From positions 1 to 64,000 of the forward strand of contig JARFQY010000348.1 in assembly GCA_029287535.1 (NCBI GenBank): a stretch of DNA of 64,000 bases, written 5' to 3'. A program made the translations under genes and the position numbers. The notes beneath the pieces were generated by a model. That model saw nothing but the letters and a program-made list of their open reading frames with translations. It had not been told where the DNA came from and ran no database searches. The first letter of the stretch is position 1. Each line of letters starts with the position of its first letter. The DNA comes from Filomicrobium sp. GTDB taxonomy: Bacteria > Pseudomonadota > Alphaproteobacteria > Rhizobiales > Hyphomicrobiaceae. This document shows positions 46,527 to 55,931 of the stretch, piece by piece.

Positions 46527-47606
46527 ATGAAGGACACGAGAATCGATACGGCAGACCGGGTCTTCAACATTGATGAGTTGAACGAGCGCTCCCGCGCGAT
46601 CCTCCGCCAAATCGTTGAATCTTATCTACAAACGGGTGAACCTGTTGGCTCACGCAACCTCGCCCGCGTGCTTCCTATGAACCTTTCGCCCGCCTCGATC
46701 CGCAACGTGATGTCGGATCTGGAGCACCTGGGCCTGATTGCTTCCCCGCATACTTCGGCGGGCCGCCTGCCGACCCAGATGGGTCTGCGCTTGTTCGTGG
46801 ACGGGCTATTGGAGGTCGGAGACCTCACCGACGACGAGCGCAGGTCGATCGAGACCCAGATCATGGGCCATCAATCAGGCTCGTTCGACACGCTTTTGAA
46901 CGAAGCCGGAGAAATGATCTCCGGGCTGTCCCACTGCGCTGGCGTGGTGCTGGCCGACAAGCAGGTTGAGCGCCTGAAACACGCTGAATTCGTGCCGCTG
47001 GCGCCCGGGAAGTCGCTCGTCATTCTGGTCGGTGAAAGCGGTGAGGTCGAAAACCGCGTCATCGAATTGCCCGCCGGGCTCCCGCCTTCGGCGCTGACCC
47101 AGGCGAGCAATTACCTCAACGCCCGCATCCAGGGCCTGACAATCGCTGAAGCGATCGCAAAGTTGCAGGCCGAGCAAAAGCAGGCACGTGTTGAACTCGA
47201 CGAGCTGACTCAGCGGGTCATCTCACTCGGCCTGGCCGAATGGTCGGGCACGCTTGATGATCGCAAGAGCCTAATCGTCCGTGGGCGCTCGAATCTTCTA
47301 AAGGAGGTTTCGGCGCAAGAGGACCTGGAGCGCATCCGCCAGCTCTTCGACGATCTGGAGTCAAAGAGCGACCTCATGCAGATCCTGGGGCTTGCGGAAG
47401 AAGCCGAGGGCGTAAAGATTTTCATTGGATCGGAGAACAAACTTTTCTCACTATCAGGCTCTTCAATGGTGGTGGCCCCATTCCGCGACGACCAACGCAA
47501 GATCGTCGGCGTCATTGGCATCATTGGTCCGACGCGGCTGAATTATGCTCGCATTATCCCAATGGTTGACTACACAGCAAAGCTGGTAAGCAAGTTGCTG
47601 ACTTGA
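46527..47606 (+). CDS. hrcA: Heat-inducible transcription repressor HrcA
   Basis: The 359-residue protein has an N-terminal winged helix ([37 protein letters not shown]) and the HrcA ligand domain. HrcA represses groESL in many bacteria by binding CIRCE. No CIRCE (TTAGCACTC-N9-GAGTGCTAA) was found before hrcA, grpE or dnaK, so in this strain targets probably lie outside the window. The ATG at 46527 aligns with the family; a GTG 15 codons upstream is in frame. grpE follows after about 120 bases. Confidence 0.95.
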   Translation: MKDTRIDTADRVFNIDELNERSRAILRQIVESYLQTGEPVGSRNLARVLPMNLSPASIRNVMSDLEHLGLIASPHTSAGRLPTQMGLRLFVDGLLEVGDLTDDERRSIETQIMGHQSGSFDTLLNEAGEMISGLSHCAGVVLADKQVERLKHAEFVPLAPGKSLVILVGESGEVENRVIELPAGLPPSALTQASNYLNARIQGLTIAEAIAKLQAEQKQARVELDELTQRVISLGLAEWSGTLDDRKSLIVRGRSNLLKEVSAQEDLERIRQLFDDLESKSDLMQILGLAEEAEGVKIFIGSENKLFSLSGSSMVVAPFRDDQRKIVGVIGIIGPTRLNYARIIPMVDYTAKLVSKLLT

Positions 47607-47724
47607 ATTCGCGCCCCTCACGCTGATATCGAGATCGCTGAAATCGCTAAGACGGCAGCGGAATTGCGCCGCGACAGGGCCCTTAACGAGCCCGCACAGT
47701 CGGAATCATCGGATCGGAGAGACA

Positions 47725-48537
47725 ATGAGCGACGAGACCAACAAGCCCGGTCAAAACGCAAACGCACCGCAGTCCCCCCATGCTGCGAACAATCCAAGGC
47801 CAACATCCGCTCCAAAGCCGCAAGATACCTTTGCGGGCGGAGACCGCGACGAGCCGCCGGGAAACGACGCAGCGCCCTTTGACGTGCCCGATTTGCTGAG
47901 GGCCGAACTTGACGAGATGGAAAAGCAGCAGGCCGAGCTGGCCAGCCGACTCGCTAAGGCGCAGGAGGAGATTCATCGCTACCAGGCAGAAATCCAAAAC
48001 CTGCATCGCCGCCGCGAAAAGGAAGCCGAAGAGGCCAGCAAGTTCGCTATCACCAAGTTTGCCCGTGACACCGTTGACGTCGCGGATAACTTTGAACGCG
48101 CCATTCACTCCGTCCCCGCGGAGGCGACGAAGGACAATCCGGTCCTCAAGTCTCTGCTCGACGGCGTCACGATGACCGAGCGAGAATTCCTCAACGTTCT
48201 GGAGCGCCACGGCGTCGCGCGGGTCAGCCCAAAAGGTGAGCTATTCGACCCTCATCGGCATCAGGCCGTGATGGAGCAGGAAGACAGCACCGTCCCAGCA
48301 GGCACGGTCCTTCAGGTTTATCAGCCGGGTTATGTCATCGCCGAGCGCGTGCTGCGCCCAGCCATGGTCGTCGTTGCTCGTGGCGGTCCGAAGCCAGAAA
48401 GACCCGCTCAGTCGGCCTCCACCGCACCGGCAACTGACGCGCCACAGGAACAACGAGGCCCGCATGAGGAGGGGCCCGGAGCAGCGAATCGGGGTCCGGG
48501 CAACGACCCGCCGGAGAATGGCGGCGCCGCAGGATGA
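47725..48537 (+). CDS. grpE: Nucleotide exchange factor GrpE
   Basis: The 270-residue protein has a disordered Pro/Ala-rich N-terminus, a long coiled coil (ELDEMEKQQAELASRLAKAQEE and IQNLHRRREKE), and the GrpE head domain ending with VAR-VSPKGELFDPHRHQAV and VLQVYQPGY. An extra Pro/Gly-rich tail of about 60 residues follows. It releases ADP from DnaK. It is in the same direction as hrcA and dnaK, but an alkB gene on the other strand separates it from dnaK. Confidence 0.95.
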   Translation: MSDETNKPGQNANAPQSPHAANNPRPTSAPKPQDTFAGGDRDEPPGNDAAPFDVPDLLRAELDEMEKQQAELASRLAKAQEEIHRYQAEIQNLHRRREKEAEEASKFAITKFARDTVDVADNFERAIHSVPAEATKDNPVLKSLLDGVTMTEREFLNVLERHGVARVSPKGELFDPHRHQAVMEQEDSTVPAGTVLQVYQPGYVIAERVLRPAMVVVARGGPKPERPAQSASTAPATDAPQEQRGPHEEGPGAANRGPGNDPPENGGAAG

Positions 48538-48749
48538 TCATAGTGACTGCCTACGCCAATCCCACTCGTCTCTAAGAACCGCTGTCCGGCCTCATCACAA
48601 AAAAAACGCGCTGCAAGTAAAAATGCAGCAAGGCGCAATAAAAGACAAAATATACCGGACCACACCTAAATATACGACCAACAACGAGATGCAACAGGCC
48701 AGAAAGACAAGTATTTCTCATGACGCGAACAATATGGCGGGGGCCATAA

Positions 48750-49361
48750 TCACGTTTCGATCGGAGTGACTCTCCGCAGGGTTAGGTTTATTCTTCCACC
48801 CTCCTTCACAAGATTAGAAGTGCCCCCGTTTATCTTGTCGATTCCGTGATATGCTAGACGAGCTTCACCGGCGAGCACGATGACATCTCCAGACTTGAGC
48901 ACCATTCGTGTCTTGGGATCGCCTCTGGCGCGCCCACCGACGTGAAACACCGCGTCGTCGCCGAGCGAAATGGAAACAACCGGGGCTCGCGTTTCCTCCT
49001 CATCGGCATCGACGTGACTGCCCAGCTTCGTTCCGATCGCATACTGGTTAATGAGACAAGCCTCGGGCTCGCCTGGCCAATCTGCGACGTCAGCCCACAA
49101 AGCGAGCAGCCGATCAGGCATTTTCGGCCACCGCCTGCCAGTCTGTGGATGCGTGCGCTGATAACGGTAGCCGCCGGATTTGTCGGAAACCCACCCAAGC
49201 TCACCGCAATTGGTCATCTGCACGGAAAACGGCTTGCCCGAGCGCGGCATGGTCGGCCGATACAGGGGGCTTTCCAACACGATCTCGTAGACCATCTCCA
49301 ACAGCGCGAGCTGCTCGGAATGGGGCAAATATCCCTGAAGATGCCTGAATCCGTCCTGCAT
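48750..49361 (-). CDS. alkB: AlkB-type 2-oxoglutarate/Fe(II)-dependent DNA dealkylase
   Basis: The protein of about 203 residues has the jelly-roll dioxygenase motifs: H-V-D in GSHVDADEEE, the distal His in LAYHGID and Arg in GRINLTLRRV for 2-oxoglutarate, plus NQYAIG. It removes methyl groups from 1-methyladenine and 3-methylcytosine in DNA or RNA. The ATG at 49361 is preferred (Q-D-G-F-R-H-L-Q-G-Y start); in-frame starts at 49394-49397 are possible. It is inserted in opposite direction between grpE and dnaK. Confidence 0.92.
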   Translation of the reverse strand: MQDGFRHLQGYLPHSEQLALLEMVYEIVLESPLYRPTMPRSGKPFSVQMTNCGELGWVSDKSGGYRYQRTHPQTGRRWPKMPDRLLALWADVADWPGEPEACLINQYAIGTKLGSHVDADEEETRAPVVSISLGDDAVFHVGGRARGDPKTRMVLKSGDVIVLAGEARLAYHGIDKINGGTSNLVKEGGRINLTLRRVTPIET

Positions 49362-49519
49362 TAGGCCGGTCCCTACTGTTGAGAGCAGCGCCATCACGCC
49401 CGCAAGCTAGCGTCGGCGTCACTGGGCCTCATCAACAAAAGCCCCGCTCTATGCGGTTGCACGGCGAATTCGCCAGCTTATATAACGACTACGTGATCCA
49501 CGTTCTCAAGCCCAACACG

Positions 49520-49650
49520 GGTTTGCCGGGCGTTGGCTGCTAATCCCGCGCGGGTTTTCCCCGTGTCATGGTGGACCCGACATAGGTTTGCCGCGCGGTT
49601 ATAGCAGACCCGGCGCAGGCACACCGTGTGTTGGTAGCAGTTCAAGGGGA
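49520..49650. repeat. Imperfect 33-bp tandem repeats in the dnaK leader region
   Basis: Four units begin at 49520, 49553, 49585 and 49618, each starting GGTTTGCC or a close variant, with a shared TTGG/TAGCAGACCC part. Units one and three agree at about 22 of 33 positions. The surrounding 49362-49760 region has no gene. The repeat may be a regulatory RNA or protein-binding array or neutral slippage DNA. Confidence 0.5.
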
Positions 49651-49760
49651 CCGTGCCCGGGCGCCTGTTGTTGGCGCATGTCTTCAGCAGGCGTTGAGGT
49701 AACGAGGCGCCGCAATTTTGGGCCTACACGGTCTGCCGCAACAAAAGGGGAAGAAAAAGA

Positions 49761-51683
49761 ATGTCCAAAGTCATCGGCATCGATTTAGGCACGACGAACT
49801 CATGTGTAGCCGTAATGGAAGGTGGCAAACCCAGGGTTCTTGACAATGCCGAAGGTGCCAATACCACACCCTCGATCGTCGCTTTTACCGAGGACGGCGA
49901 GAGGCTGGTGGGTTTACCTGCCAAACGACAAGCCGTAACCAATCCGCTCAATACCTTATTTGCCATCAAGCGCCTCATCGGCCGTCGGTTCGACGACGAG
50001 ACGGTGAAGAAGGACCAGGCGCTCGTCCCATACAAGATTATCGAGGGACCCAACGGTGATGCCTGGATTGAAGCCAACGGTAAGAAATACTCACCTCAAC
50101 AGATCTCGGCCTTCATTCTGCAGAAGATGAAGGAAACCGCGGAAGCGAAGCTTGGCGAAACGGTCACCCAGGCGGTGATCACCGTTCCCGCGTACTTCAA
50201 CGATGCTCAGCGCCAGGCAACGAAGGATGCTGGCAAGATCGCCGGTCTCGAAGTCCTACGCATCATCAACGAACCGACCGCCGCGGCCCTCGCTTACGGT
50301 CTCGACAAGAAGCAGGCCGCGAGCACGATCGCCGTTTACGACCTTGGCGGCGGCACCTTCGATATCTCGATCCTCGAGATCGGCGACGGTGTCTTCGAAG
50401 TGAAATCGACCAACGGCGACACGTTCCTGGGCGGCGAAGACTTCGACATGGAGATCGTCGGCTACCTTGCCGACGAGTTCAAAAAAGAGAACGGCATTGA
50501 CCTGCGTGGGGACAAACTCGCCCTGCAGCGTCTCAAGGAAGCCGCCGAGAAAGCCAAGATCGAGCTTTCCTCCGCTGCGCAGACGGAAGTCAACCTGCCC
50601 TTCATCACGGCCGATCAGTCAGGCCCCAAACACCTGACCATGAAACTGACCCGCGCCAAGATGGAGAGCCTTGTCGGGCATCTCATCGATCGCACTAAGG
50701 GGCCCTGCCAGCAGGCGCTCAAGGATGCGGGCTTAAAGGCAGCCGACATCAGCGAGGTCGTCCTCGTCGGCGGCATGACGCGCATGCCGCGCGTCCAGGA
50801 GGTTGTCAAACAGCTGTTTGGCAAGGAACCGCATAAGGGCGTCAACCCGGACGAAGTCGTCGCCGTCGGCGCCGCCATTCAGGCCGGTGTCCTAAAAGGC
50901 GAAGTTAAGGACGTGCTGCTTCTCGACGTCACGCCTCTATCCCTCGGGATCGAGACGCTGGGCGGCGTGTTCACACGGCTCATCGATCGCAACACCACCA
51001 TCCCGACCAAAAAGAGCCAGGTGTTCTCGACCGCGGAAGACGGTCAGAGTGCCGTGACCATTCGTGTTCAGCAAGGTGAGCGCGAAATGGCTGCCGACAA
51101 CAAGCTGCTCGGCCAGTTTGATTTGATTGGCATCCCACCGGCGCCACGTGGGGTCCCACAGATCGAGGTCACCTTCGATATCGACGCCAATGGCATCGTG
51201 CATGTCTCAGCCAAGGACAAGGCAACGGGCAAGGAACAGTCTGTCCGCATCGAAGCTTCTGGCGGCCTGACCGATTCCGAAATCGACTCCATGGTCAAGG
51301 AGGCCGAAGCACACGCCAGCGAAGACAAGGCCCGTCGTGAGCTCGTGGAGACTCGCAACCAGGCCGAGGCCATGATCCATGCGACCGAAAAAACGCTCGA
51401 GGAGAACAAGGATAACGAGAAGGTCGCTGCGGTAAAGGACGAGGTCGAATCAGCTATCTCATCAGCGAAGGAAGCCATGGCGGGCGAAGACGCCGAAGCG
51501 ATCAAAACCGCGCTGGCGAATCTGACCCAGGCGTCCATGAAGATCGGCGAAGCAGTATATGCTGGCCAACAGCAGGCAGCCGAGGACGCAGCTGAAACCG
51601 ACGCGGCCTCGGATTCCGCAGCCGGTGATGATGTTGTCGACGCTGATTTCGAAGAAGTCGACGACGATAAGAAATCAGCCTAA
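49761..51683 (+). CDS. dnaK: Chaperone DnaK (Hsp70)
   Basis: The 640-residue protein starts with [18 protein letters not shown], has the phosphate-2 segment [19 protein letters not shown] and the substrate domain with [14 protein letters not shown], ending in an acidic tail with VDADFEEVD. It folds and protects proteins with DnaJ and GrpE. AGGGGAAGAAAAAG precedes the start. A strong hairpin separates it from dnaJ. Highly conserved, full length. Confidence 0.99.
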   Translation: MSKVIGIDLGTTNSCVAVMEGGKPRVLDNAEGANTTPSIVAFTEDGERLVGLPAKRQAVTNPLNTLFAIKRLIGRRFDDETVKKDQALVPYKIIEGPNGDAWIEANGKKYSPQQISAFILQKMKETAEAKLGETVTQAVITVPAYFNDAQRQATKDAGKIAGLEVLRIINEPTAAALAYGLDKKQAASTIAVYDLGGGTFDISILEIGDGVFEVKSTNGDTFLGGEDFDMEIVGYLADEFKKENGIDLRGDKLALQRLKEAAEKAKIELSSAAQTEVNLPFITADQSGPKHLTMKLTRAKMESLVGHLIDRTKGPCQQALKDAGLKAADISEVVLVGGMTRMPRVQEVVKQLFGKEPHKGVNPDEVVAVGAAIQAGVLKGEVKDVLLLDVTPLSLGIETLGGVFTRLIDRNTTIPTKKSQVFSTAEDGQSAVTIRVQQGEREMAADNKLLGQFDLIGIPPAPRGVPQIEVTFDIDANGIVHVSAKDKATGKEQSVRIEASGGLTDSEIDSMVKEAEAHASEDKARRELVETRNQAEAMIHATEKTLEENKDNEKVAAVKDEVESAISSAKEAMAGEDAEAIKTALANLTQASMKIGEAVYAGQQQAAEDAAETDAASDSAAGDDVVDADFEEVDDDKKSA

Positions 51684-51705
51684 CCAAGAACAAGAGACGA
51701 CCAGA

Positions 51706-51732
51706 CGGGACCCGGGCACAAACCGGGTCCCG
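51706..51732 (+). promoter_or_regulatory. Strong hairpin between dnaK and dnaJ
   Basis: CGGGACCCGG and CCGGGTCCCG form a 10-base perfect stem around a 7-base loop, with no T tract after it. It resembles an RNA processing, stabilising or attenuating structure that lowers dnaJ relative to dnaK, rather than a complete terminator. Confidence 0.7.
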
Positions 51733-51878
51733 AAACGCGTTAAGACGTTCGTGTTTAGGCCCTCGTAAAAGGACCTATGGATCAACAAACAGCAATTCAC
51801 CGATTGCGGAGTTTCGATGTTTCGCTTGGCGTGGTCTGGAGCGTTGTTCTGGTGCGCAGCTAAACCGGCAAGGAATCA

Positions 51879-53030
51879 ATGACGACCATGGCCAAGCGCG
51901 ACTACTACGAAGTTCTCGGCATCGAACGCGGTGCGACCGAACAGGACCTCAAGTCCGCATTCCGAAAACTCGCCAAGAAATACCATCCTGATGCCAACCC
52001 CGGCGACTCCAGCGCGGAAAAGAGCTTCAAGGAAGTCAACGAAGCCTACGAGGCGCTCAAGGACCCGCAAAAGCGCGCTGCCTATGACCAATTTGGCCAC
52101 GCCGCCTTTGATGGCATGGGCGGGCGCGGGCCTGGCGGATTCGGTCCCGACTTTGCTTCTTCGATGTCCGACATCTTCGACGATCTGTTCGGGGAATTCA
52201 TGGGCGGACGCCGCGGAGGAACTGGCCGCCGCACGGGACGCGAGCGTGGGGCCGACCTGCGCTACAACATGAGCATCACGCTCGACGAAGCCTTTCAAGG
52301 CAAGACCGCGCAGATCAGGGTGCCGACCAGCGTCACCTGTGAGACCTGCGACGGGAGCGGCGCCAAAGTAGGCACGTCACCGACGACCTGCCCGACATGC
52401 TCCGGCGCTGGAAAAATCCGCGCCAGCCAGGGCTTCTTCACAATTGAACGTCCCTGCCCGACCTGTCACGGCCGTGGCGAAATCATCCAAGACCCCTGTC
52501 CAGATTGCGCTGGCGCCGGTCGCGTCACCAAGGAAAGAACGCTCTCTGTCAATATCCCGCCGGGTGTTGAGGATGGCACCCGTATCCGCCTGGCTGGCGA
52601 AGGCGAAGCCGGTTTGCGAGGCGGCCCGGCAGGAGACCTCTATATCTTCCTTTCAATCGAGCCCCATTCGATCTTCCAGCGTGATGGAGCAGATATCTTC
52701 TGCCGTGTTCCAATTTCCATGACCACGGCCGCGCTTGGAGGTCAGATCGAAGTCCCCACCGTCGAAGGGTCCATCTCCCGCGTTAAGATCCCCGAGGCGA
52801 CACAAAGCGGTAAGCAGTTCCGCCTAAAGGGCAAGGGCATGCCCGTCCTCCGCTCCAAGCTTACCGGCGATATGTACATTCAGGTGGAGGTCGAAACGCC
52901 GACCAATCTGTCCAAGCGGCAGCGTGAATTGCTCGCAGAGTTCCAGAAGCTCAGCAACGGTGAAACGAGTCCCGAGAGCCAGGGCTTCTTCAATCGCATG
53001 AAGGGCCTGTTCGAAGGGAAGACCGGCTAG
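51879..53030 (+). CDS. dnaJ: Chaperone DnaJ (type I Hsp40)
   Basis: The 383-residue protein has a J-domain with YHPDANP, a Gly/Phe-rich linker, four CXXCXGXG zinc repeats ([32 protein letters not shown]) and the C-terminal substrate domains. It stimulates DnaK ATPase. AAGGA stands close to the ATG at 51879; the ATG three codons later (51888) matches the usual start MAKRDYYE and is equally possible. Confidence 0.98.
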   Translation: MTTMAKRDYYEVLGIERGATEQDLKSAFRKLAKKYHPDANPGDSSAEKSFKEVNEAYEALKDPQKRAAYDQFGHAAFDGMGGRGPGGFGPDFASSMSDIFDDLFGEFMGGRRGGTGRRTGRERGADLRYNMSITLDEAFQGKTAQIRVPTSVTCETCDGSGAKVGTSPTTCPTCSGAGKIRASQGFFTIERPCPTCHGRGEIIQDPCPDCAGAGRVTKERTLSVNIPPGVEDGTRIRLAGEGEAGLRGGPAGDLYIFLSIEPHSIFQRDGADIFCRVPISMTTAALGGQIEVPTVEGSISRVKIPEATQSGKQFRLKGKGMPVLRSKLTGDMYIQVEVETPTNLSKRQRELLAEFQKLSNGETSPESQGFFNRMKGLFEGKTG

Positions 53031-53085
53031 CGGCGATACTGTACTAAAGCACAAGTAGATCAAAAGGATAGACCTGACGTCTACC

Positions 53086-53099
53086 TTGATCGCGATCAA
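53086..53099. promoter_or_regulatory. FNR/FixK box upstream of cytochrome c gene
   Basis: TTGATCGCGATCAA is a perfect palindromic FNR site. At class II spacing it would start transcription near 53134, leaving about 45 bases to the ATG of the cytochrome gene. It shows that low oxygen probably induces this cytochrome. It lies about 55 bases after dnaJ. Confidence 0.9.
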
Positions 53100-53178
53100 T
53101 CAATCAGACAAAAAAGCATCGTATCGACAGCCAGCCGTTGCCGTCCACTGCGCACCGGCTAAACATGGAGCTACGATC

Positions 53179-53592
53179 ATGAGAGTCACCAAATTCGCCG
53201 TCCCATTCATGGCTCTTGCAGCAAGTCTGGCATTCAACGTGGGCGCTGCCAACGCGGAGATGACCGACGCCGGCAAAAAGGCAATGCGAGCCGCAGGCGA
53301 GATCATGTTCGAGCAACGCTGCCGCAGTTGTCACGCCGACGATCCCGCCCGCAAAGCTTATGGACCAAGCCTGATTGGCGTCCTCGGACGCACAGCCGGT
53401 ACCCTGGAGGGATTTGCATACTCCGATGCCATGAGAAACTCGGGAATCGTGTGGAACGAAAACACGCTTCGGGCCTGGATGGCGGACAACGATGGCTTCA
53501 TGCCGGGCACCCGCATGCGCCACGTTGGCATTGACGATCGCGCAGAGCAGGACTTCCTGCTGGCGTACTTGAAAACGCTGTCCGGAAACTGA
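53179..53592 (+). CDS. Periplasmic class I cytochrome c, FNR-regulated
   Basis: The 137-residue product begins with a signal peptide (FAVPFMALAASLAFNVGAANAE), then the haem motif CRSCH, Y-G-P-S-L-I-G-V and the distal methionine in PGTRMRHVGI. It should carry electrons in the periplasm, plausibly to the cbb3 oxidase made at low oxygen. The ATG at 53179 fits the signal peptide and the FNR box spacing. A paralogue follows after about 175 bases. Confidence 0.92.
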   Translation: MRVTKFAVPFMALAASLAFNVGAANAEMTDAGKKAMRAAGEIMFEQRCRSCHADDPARKAYGPSLIGVLGRTAGTLEGFAYSDAMRNSGIVWNENTLRAWMADNDGFMPGTRMRHVGIDDRAEQDFLLAYLKTLSGN

Positions 53593-53766
53593 GCGCATCC
53601 CGGCCCCACAAGAACAATGGGTTAGACGCCGCTCCCGAGTCCGAGCCGGCGTCGTCCCCAACTGCGCCACAAGACCATCGTTCAGCCCTGTGGACCGCTC
53701 CATTGATCGTCCATCGCTCCTGCTGCGTAAAGAACACGCAAATAAGATCTATGGGAGAAACAACAA

Positions 53767-54216
53767 ATGGGGCTTCGCTTTCCAAAACGACCAGCAGTTC
53801 GCATGCTGGCGCTGAGTTTCCTAATCAGCTCGCCGACTTTCGCTGCCGGGCCGCCGCTTCAGGAGCCACCGCGCCTTCCGCCCATGTCGGAGGTCGAATT
53901 CGGTCGGCTCCTGGTCACCCAGCGCTGCGCCAATTGTCACGCCGTCGCCCCAGACGAGGACCGCTATGCCGCGCCGCTACATGGCCTTTTCGGCCGTAAG
54001 GCAGGCAGTCTCGACGGCTATACGTACTCGCGTAACATCAAGAACCTAGGAATTGCCTGGTCGGCCTCGACACTCGACAACTGGCTTGCTCAGACGACGT
54101 TTGACACTCCCGACATCCGTATGCGCCACGTTGGGATCCCTATGCAGGATCAGCGCGAAGCAATCTTGGCCTTCCTAAAGACCTTGCCAGGTAACGCTCC
54201 TTCGGACCAAGAATAG
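53767..54216 (+). CDS. Periplasmic class I cytochrome c, paralogue of the preceding
   Basis: The 149-residue protein has a signal peptide (MLALSFLISSPTFAAG) and haem motif CANCH, a LHGLFGRKAGS segment and DIRMRHVGIPM with the likely axial Met. It shares the RMRHVGI segment and overall plan with the preceding protein, so the pair derives from a duplication. GGGAGA precedes the ATG. No FNR box is seen between the two genes; it may be read from the upstream promoter. Confidence 0.9.
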   Translation: MGLRFPKRPAVRMLALSFLISSPTFAAGPPLQEPPRLPPMSEVEFGRLLVTQRCANCHAVAPDEDRYAAPLHGLFGRKAGSLDGYTYSRNIKNLGIAWSASTLDNWLAQTTFDTPDIRMRHVGIPMQDQREAILAFLKTLPGNAPSDQE

Positions 54217-54268
54217 TCTGGCTCAGTCATGACGAAGCACTCTAAGTAAGCCGGAGATCGAACTCACC

Positions 54269-54856
54269 ATGAGCGAAGCGCCTCGATTGCTCTTTTTTGC
54301 CGGTTCTGCCCGCAGCGGCTCGTTCAATAAGAAGGTCGCCGAGTTGGGCGCGCGCATCGCTGAAGCGAACGGCATTCACTCAACGTTTGCTGACCTCGGC
54401 GACTACCCGATGCCCTTGTATGACGGCGACCATGAGAAGGATGAGGGGGGTCCCGAGAACGCGAAAAAACTCAAGGCACTCTTCAGCCTCCATAACGGCG
54501 TTCTCATCTCTTGCCCGGAATACAATGCGTCCATCACGCCGTTGTTGAAGAATGCACTTGATTGGGTGAGCCGCGTTCGAGACGAGGATGAGGCCCCGCT
54601 TGAAGTTTACCGCACGCGCGTTTTCGCCCTGGCCGGCGCCTCGCCGGGGGGGATGGGCGGCCTGCGGGGCCTGTTCGCGGTCCGCCATGTTTTGACACAC
54701 GGCCTCGGCGCGCTCGTGCTGCCCGAGCAGTTCGCCGTCCCACGTGCAGCCCAGGCCTTCGAGGAGAATGGGCACTTGAAGGACGTCGCCGCCCAAGAGC
54801 GCTACAAGGACCTTATCGAGAAACTCGCACGCGCCGCTCGCGTGCTGCACGGCTAA
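54269..54856 (+). CDS. NAD(P)H-dependent FMN reductase (flavodoxin-like fold)
   Basis: The 195-residue protein has the FMN-binding GSARSGSFNKK and the family motif S-C-P-E-Y-N-A-S-I-T-P-L-L-K-N-A-L-D. It reduces FMN or related small substrates (azo dyes, quinones, metals) in the cytosol. It is 52 bases after the second cytochrome gene in the same direction and may share its transcript; a functional tie is not evident. Confidence 0.9.
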   Translation: MSEAPRLLFFAGSARSGSFNKKVAELGARIAEANGIHSTFADLGDYPMPLYDGDHEKDEGGPENAKKLKALFSLHNGVLISCPEYNASITPLLKNALDWVSRVRDEDEAPLEVYRTRVFALAGASPGGMGGLRGLFAVRHVLTHGLGALVLPEQFAVPRAAQAFEENGHLKDVAAQERYKDLIEKLARAARVLHG

Positions 54857-54890
54857 AGAAATTCGAGGCGCCAGATCACGAAGCCCATGG

Positions 54891-55829
54891 CTACGATTTG
54901 AGAAACGCCAGCCAAACTGAAACCGTCAAAGCGGAAATGACGGTCCCCAGAGCCACCGCTCCCGACGCTGAATTGACTGCGCGGCCGGTTTTGTTGGCGA
55001 AGATGTAGGCGTTGGCCCCTGTGGGCGCACACGCGATGATTGTGACCACTCCGAGCGATAAGGCATCGAGCCCGAACACGTAGCGGCCCAAAAAGAAAGC
55101 CACCAGCGGCAATAGCGCCAGCTTCAACGTGACAATCATCGCCAGCGTCGGCACCTGCCCTTTGATCTCGAAGCGCACCAGCGACAGCCCCAGTGCCACA
55201 AGCGCAGCCGGCACGCCGGCCTGTGCCAACAGCGACAGAACCTTCATCCCGACTTCTGGCATCTGAAGCCCGCTGAAGCGCCAGATTCCCCCGAGTACAA
55301 TGCCGACGATAATCGGGTTTCGGCCGAGATCGCGAAAGAGCGTCGTAACGATGTCGGCCGCGCTCGATCCAACATCCCGGCTGGCGATATTCGCGTGCAG
55401 CGTCGAGATGAGCCATAGCAAGGGCGCATGGATCGACAGCACCAGCGCCAATGGCGCCGCCGCCGCCGGCCCGAACGTCGTCAGCGAAATCGGGATACCC
55501 AGCATCACTGCATTGCCGAACATCGAAGACATGGCAATCGAAGCCGCGTCGAGTTGTGGCCGCCCGAGCAGAAACTTCGTCCCAAATACGGAGGCGACAT
55601 ACACCGTGATGACCGCGCCATAGAAGCTGAGCCACACACCGGCCACGGAGACATTCGCGAAATCCGCACTGATGATCGTTTTGAAGAGCAGTGCAGGGAT
55701 CGCCAGATGAAAGGCGAACTCGGTAACACCCTGCTCAGCGGTTGATGACAACCAGCCCCGCCAGCCGAACACGTACCCGAGCGTTATGAGCCCGAAAACG
55801 GGCGCGACAATTGACAGGATATCGACCAC
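54891..55829 (-). CDS. AEC-family (auxin efflux carrier-like) transporter
   Basis: The protein of about 312 residues has ten predicted membrane helices with the AEC pattern: SIVAPVFGLITLGYVFG, FHLAIPALLF, NAVMLGIPI, and the final ACAPTGANAYIFANKTGR. It transports an organic anion or similar metabolite across the inner membrane; the substrate is unknown. The GTG at 55829 with an upstream GAAGG is chosen because the frame before it lacks hydrophobic character. Convergent to the reductase gene. Confidence 0.88.
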   Translation of the reverse strand: MVDILSIVAPVFGLITLGYVFGWRGWLSSTAEQGVTEFAFHLAIPALLFKTIISADFANVSVAGVWLSFYGAVITVYVASVFGTKFLLGRPQLDAASIAMSSMFGNAVMLGIPISLTTFGPAAAAPLALVLSIHAPLLWLISTLHANIASRDVGSSAADIVTTLFRDLGRNPIIVGIVLGGIWRFSGLQMPEVGMKVLSLLAQAGVPAALVALGLSLVRFEIKGQVPTLAMIVTLKLALLPLVAFFLGRYVFGLDALSLGVVTIIACAPTGANAYIFANKTGRAVNSASGAVALGTVISALTVSVWLAFLKS

Positions 55830-55931
55830 GGGTGCTGGCCCTTCAGCTTCGGCGCACGAGCCGCCCACCCTGCCGGAGGAATTCGCCGTTCGCAAACGGA
55901 TTTCGCCACGACGGCGGACATCGCTGCAAAG

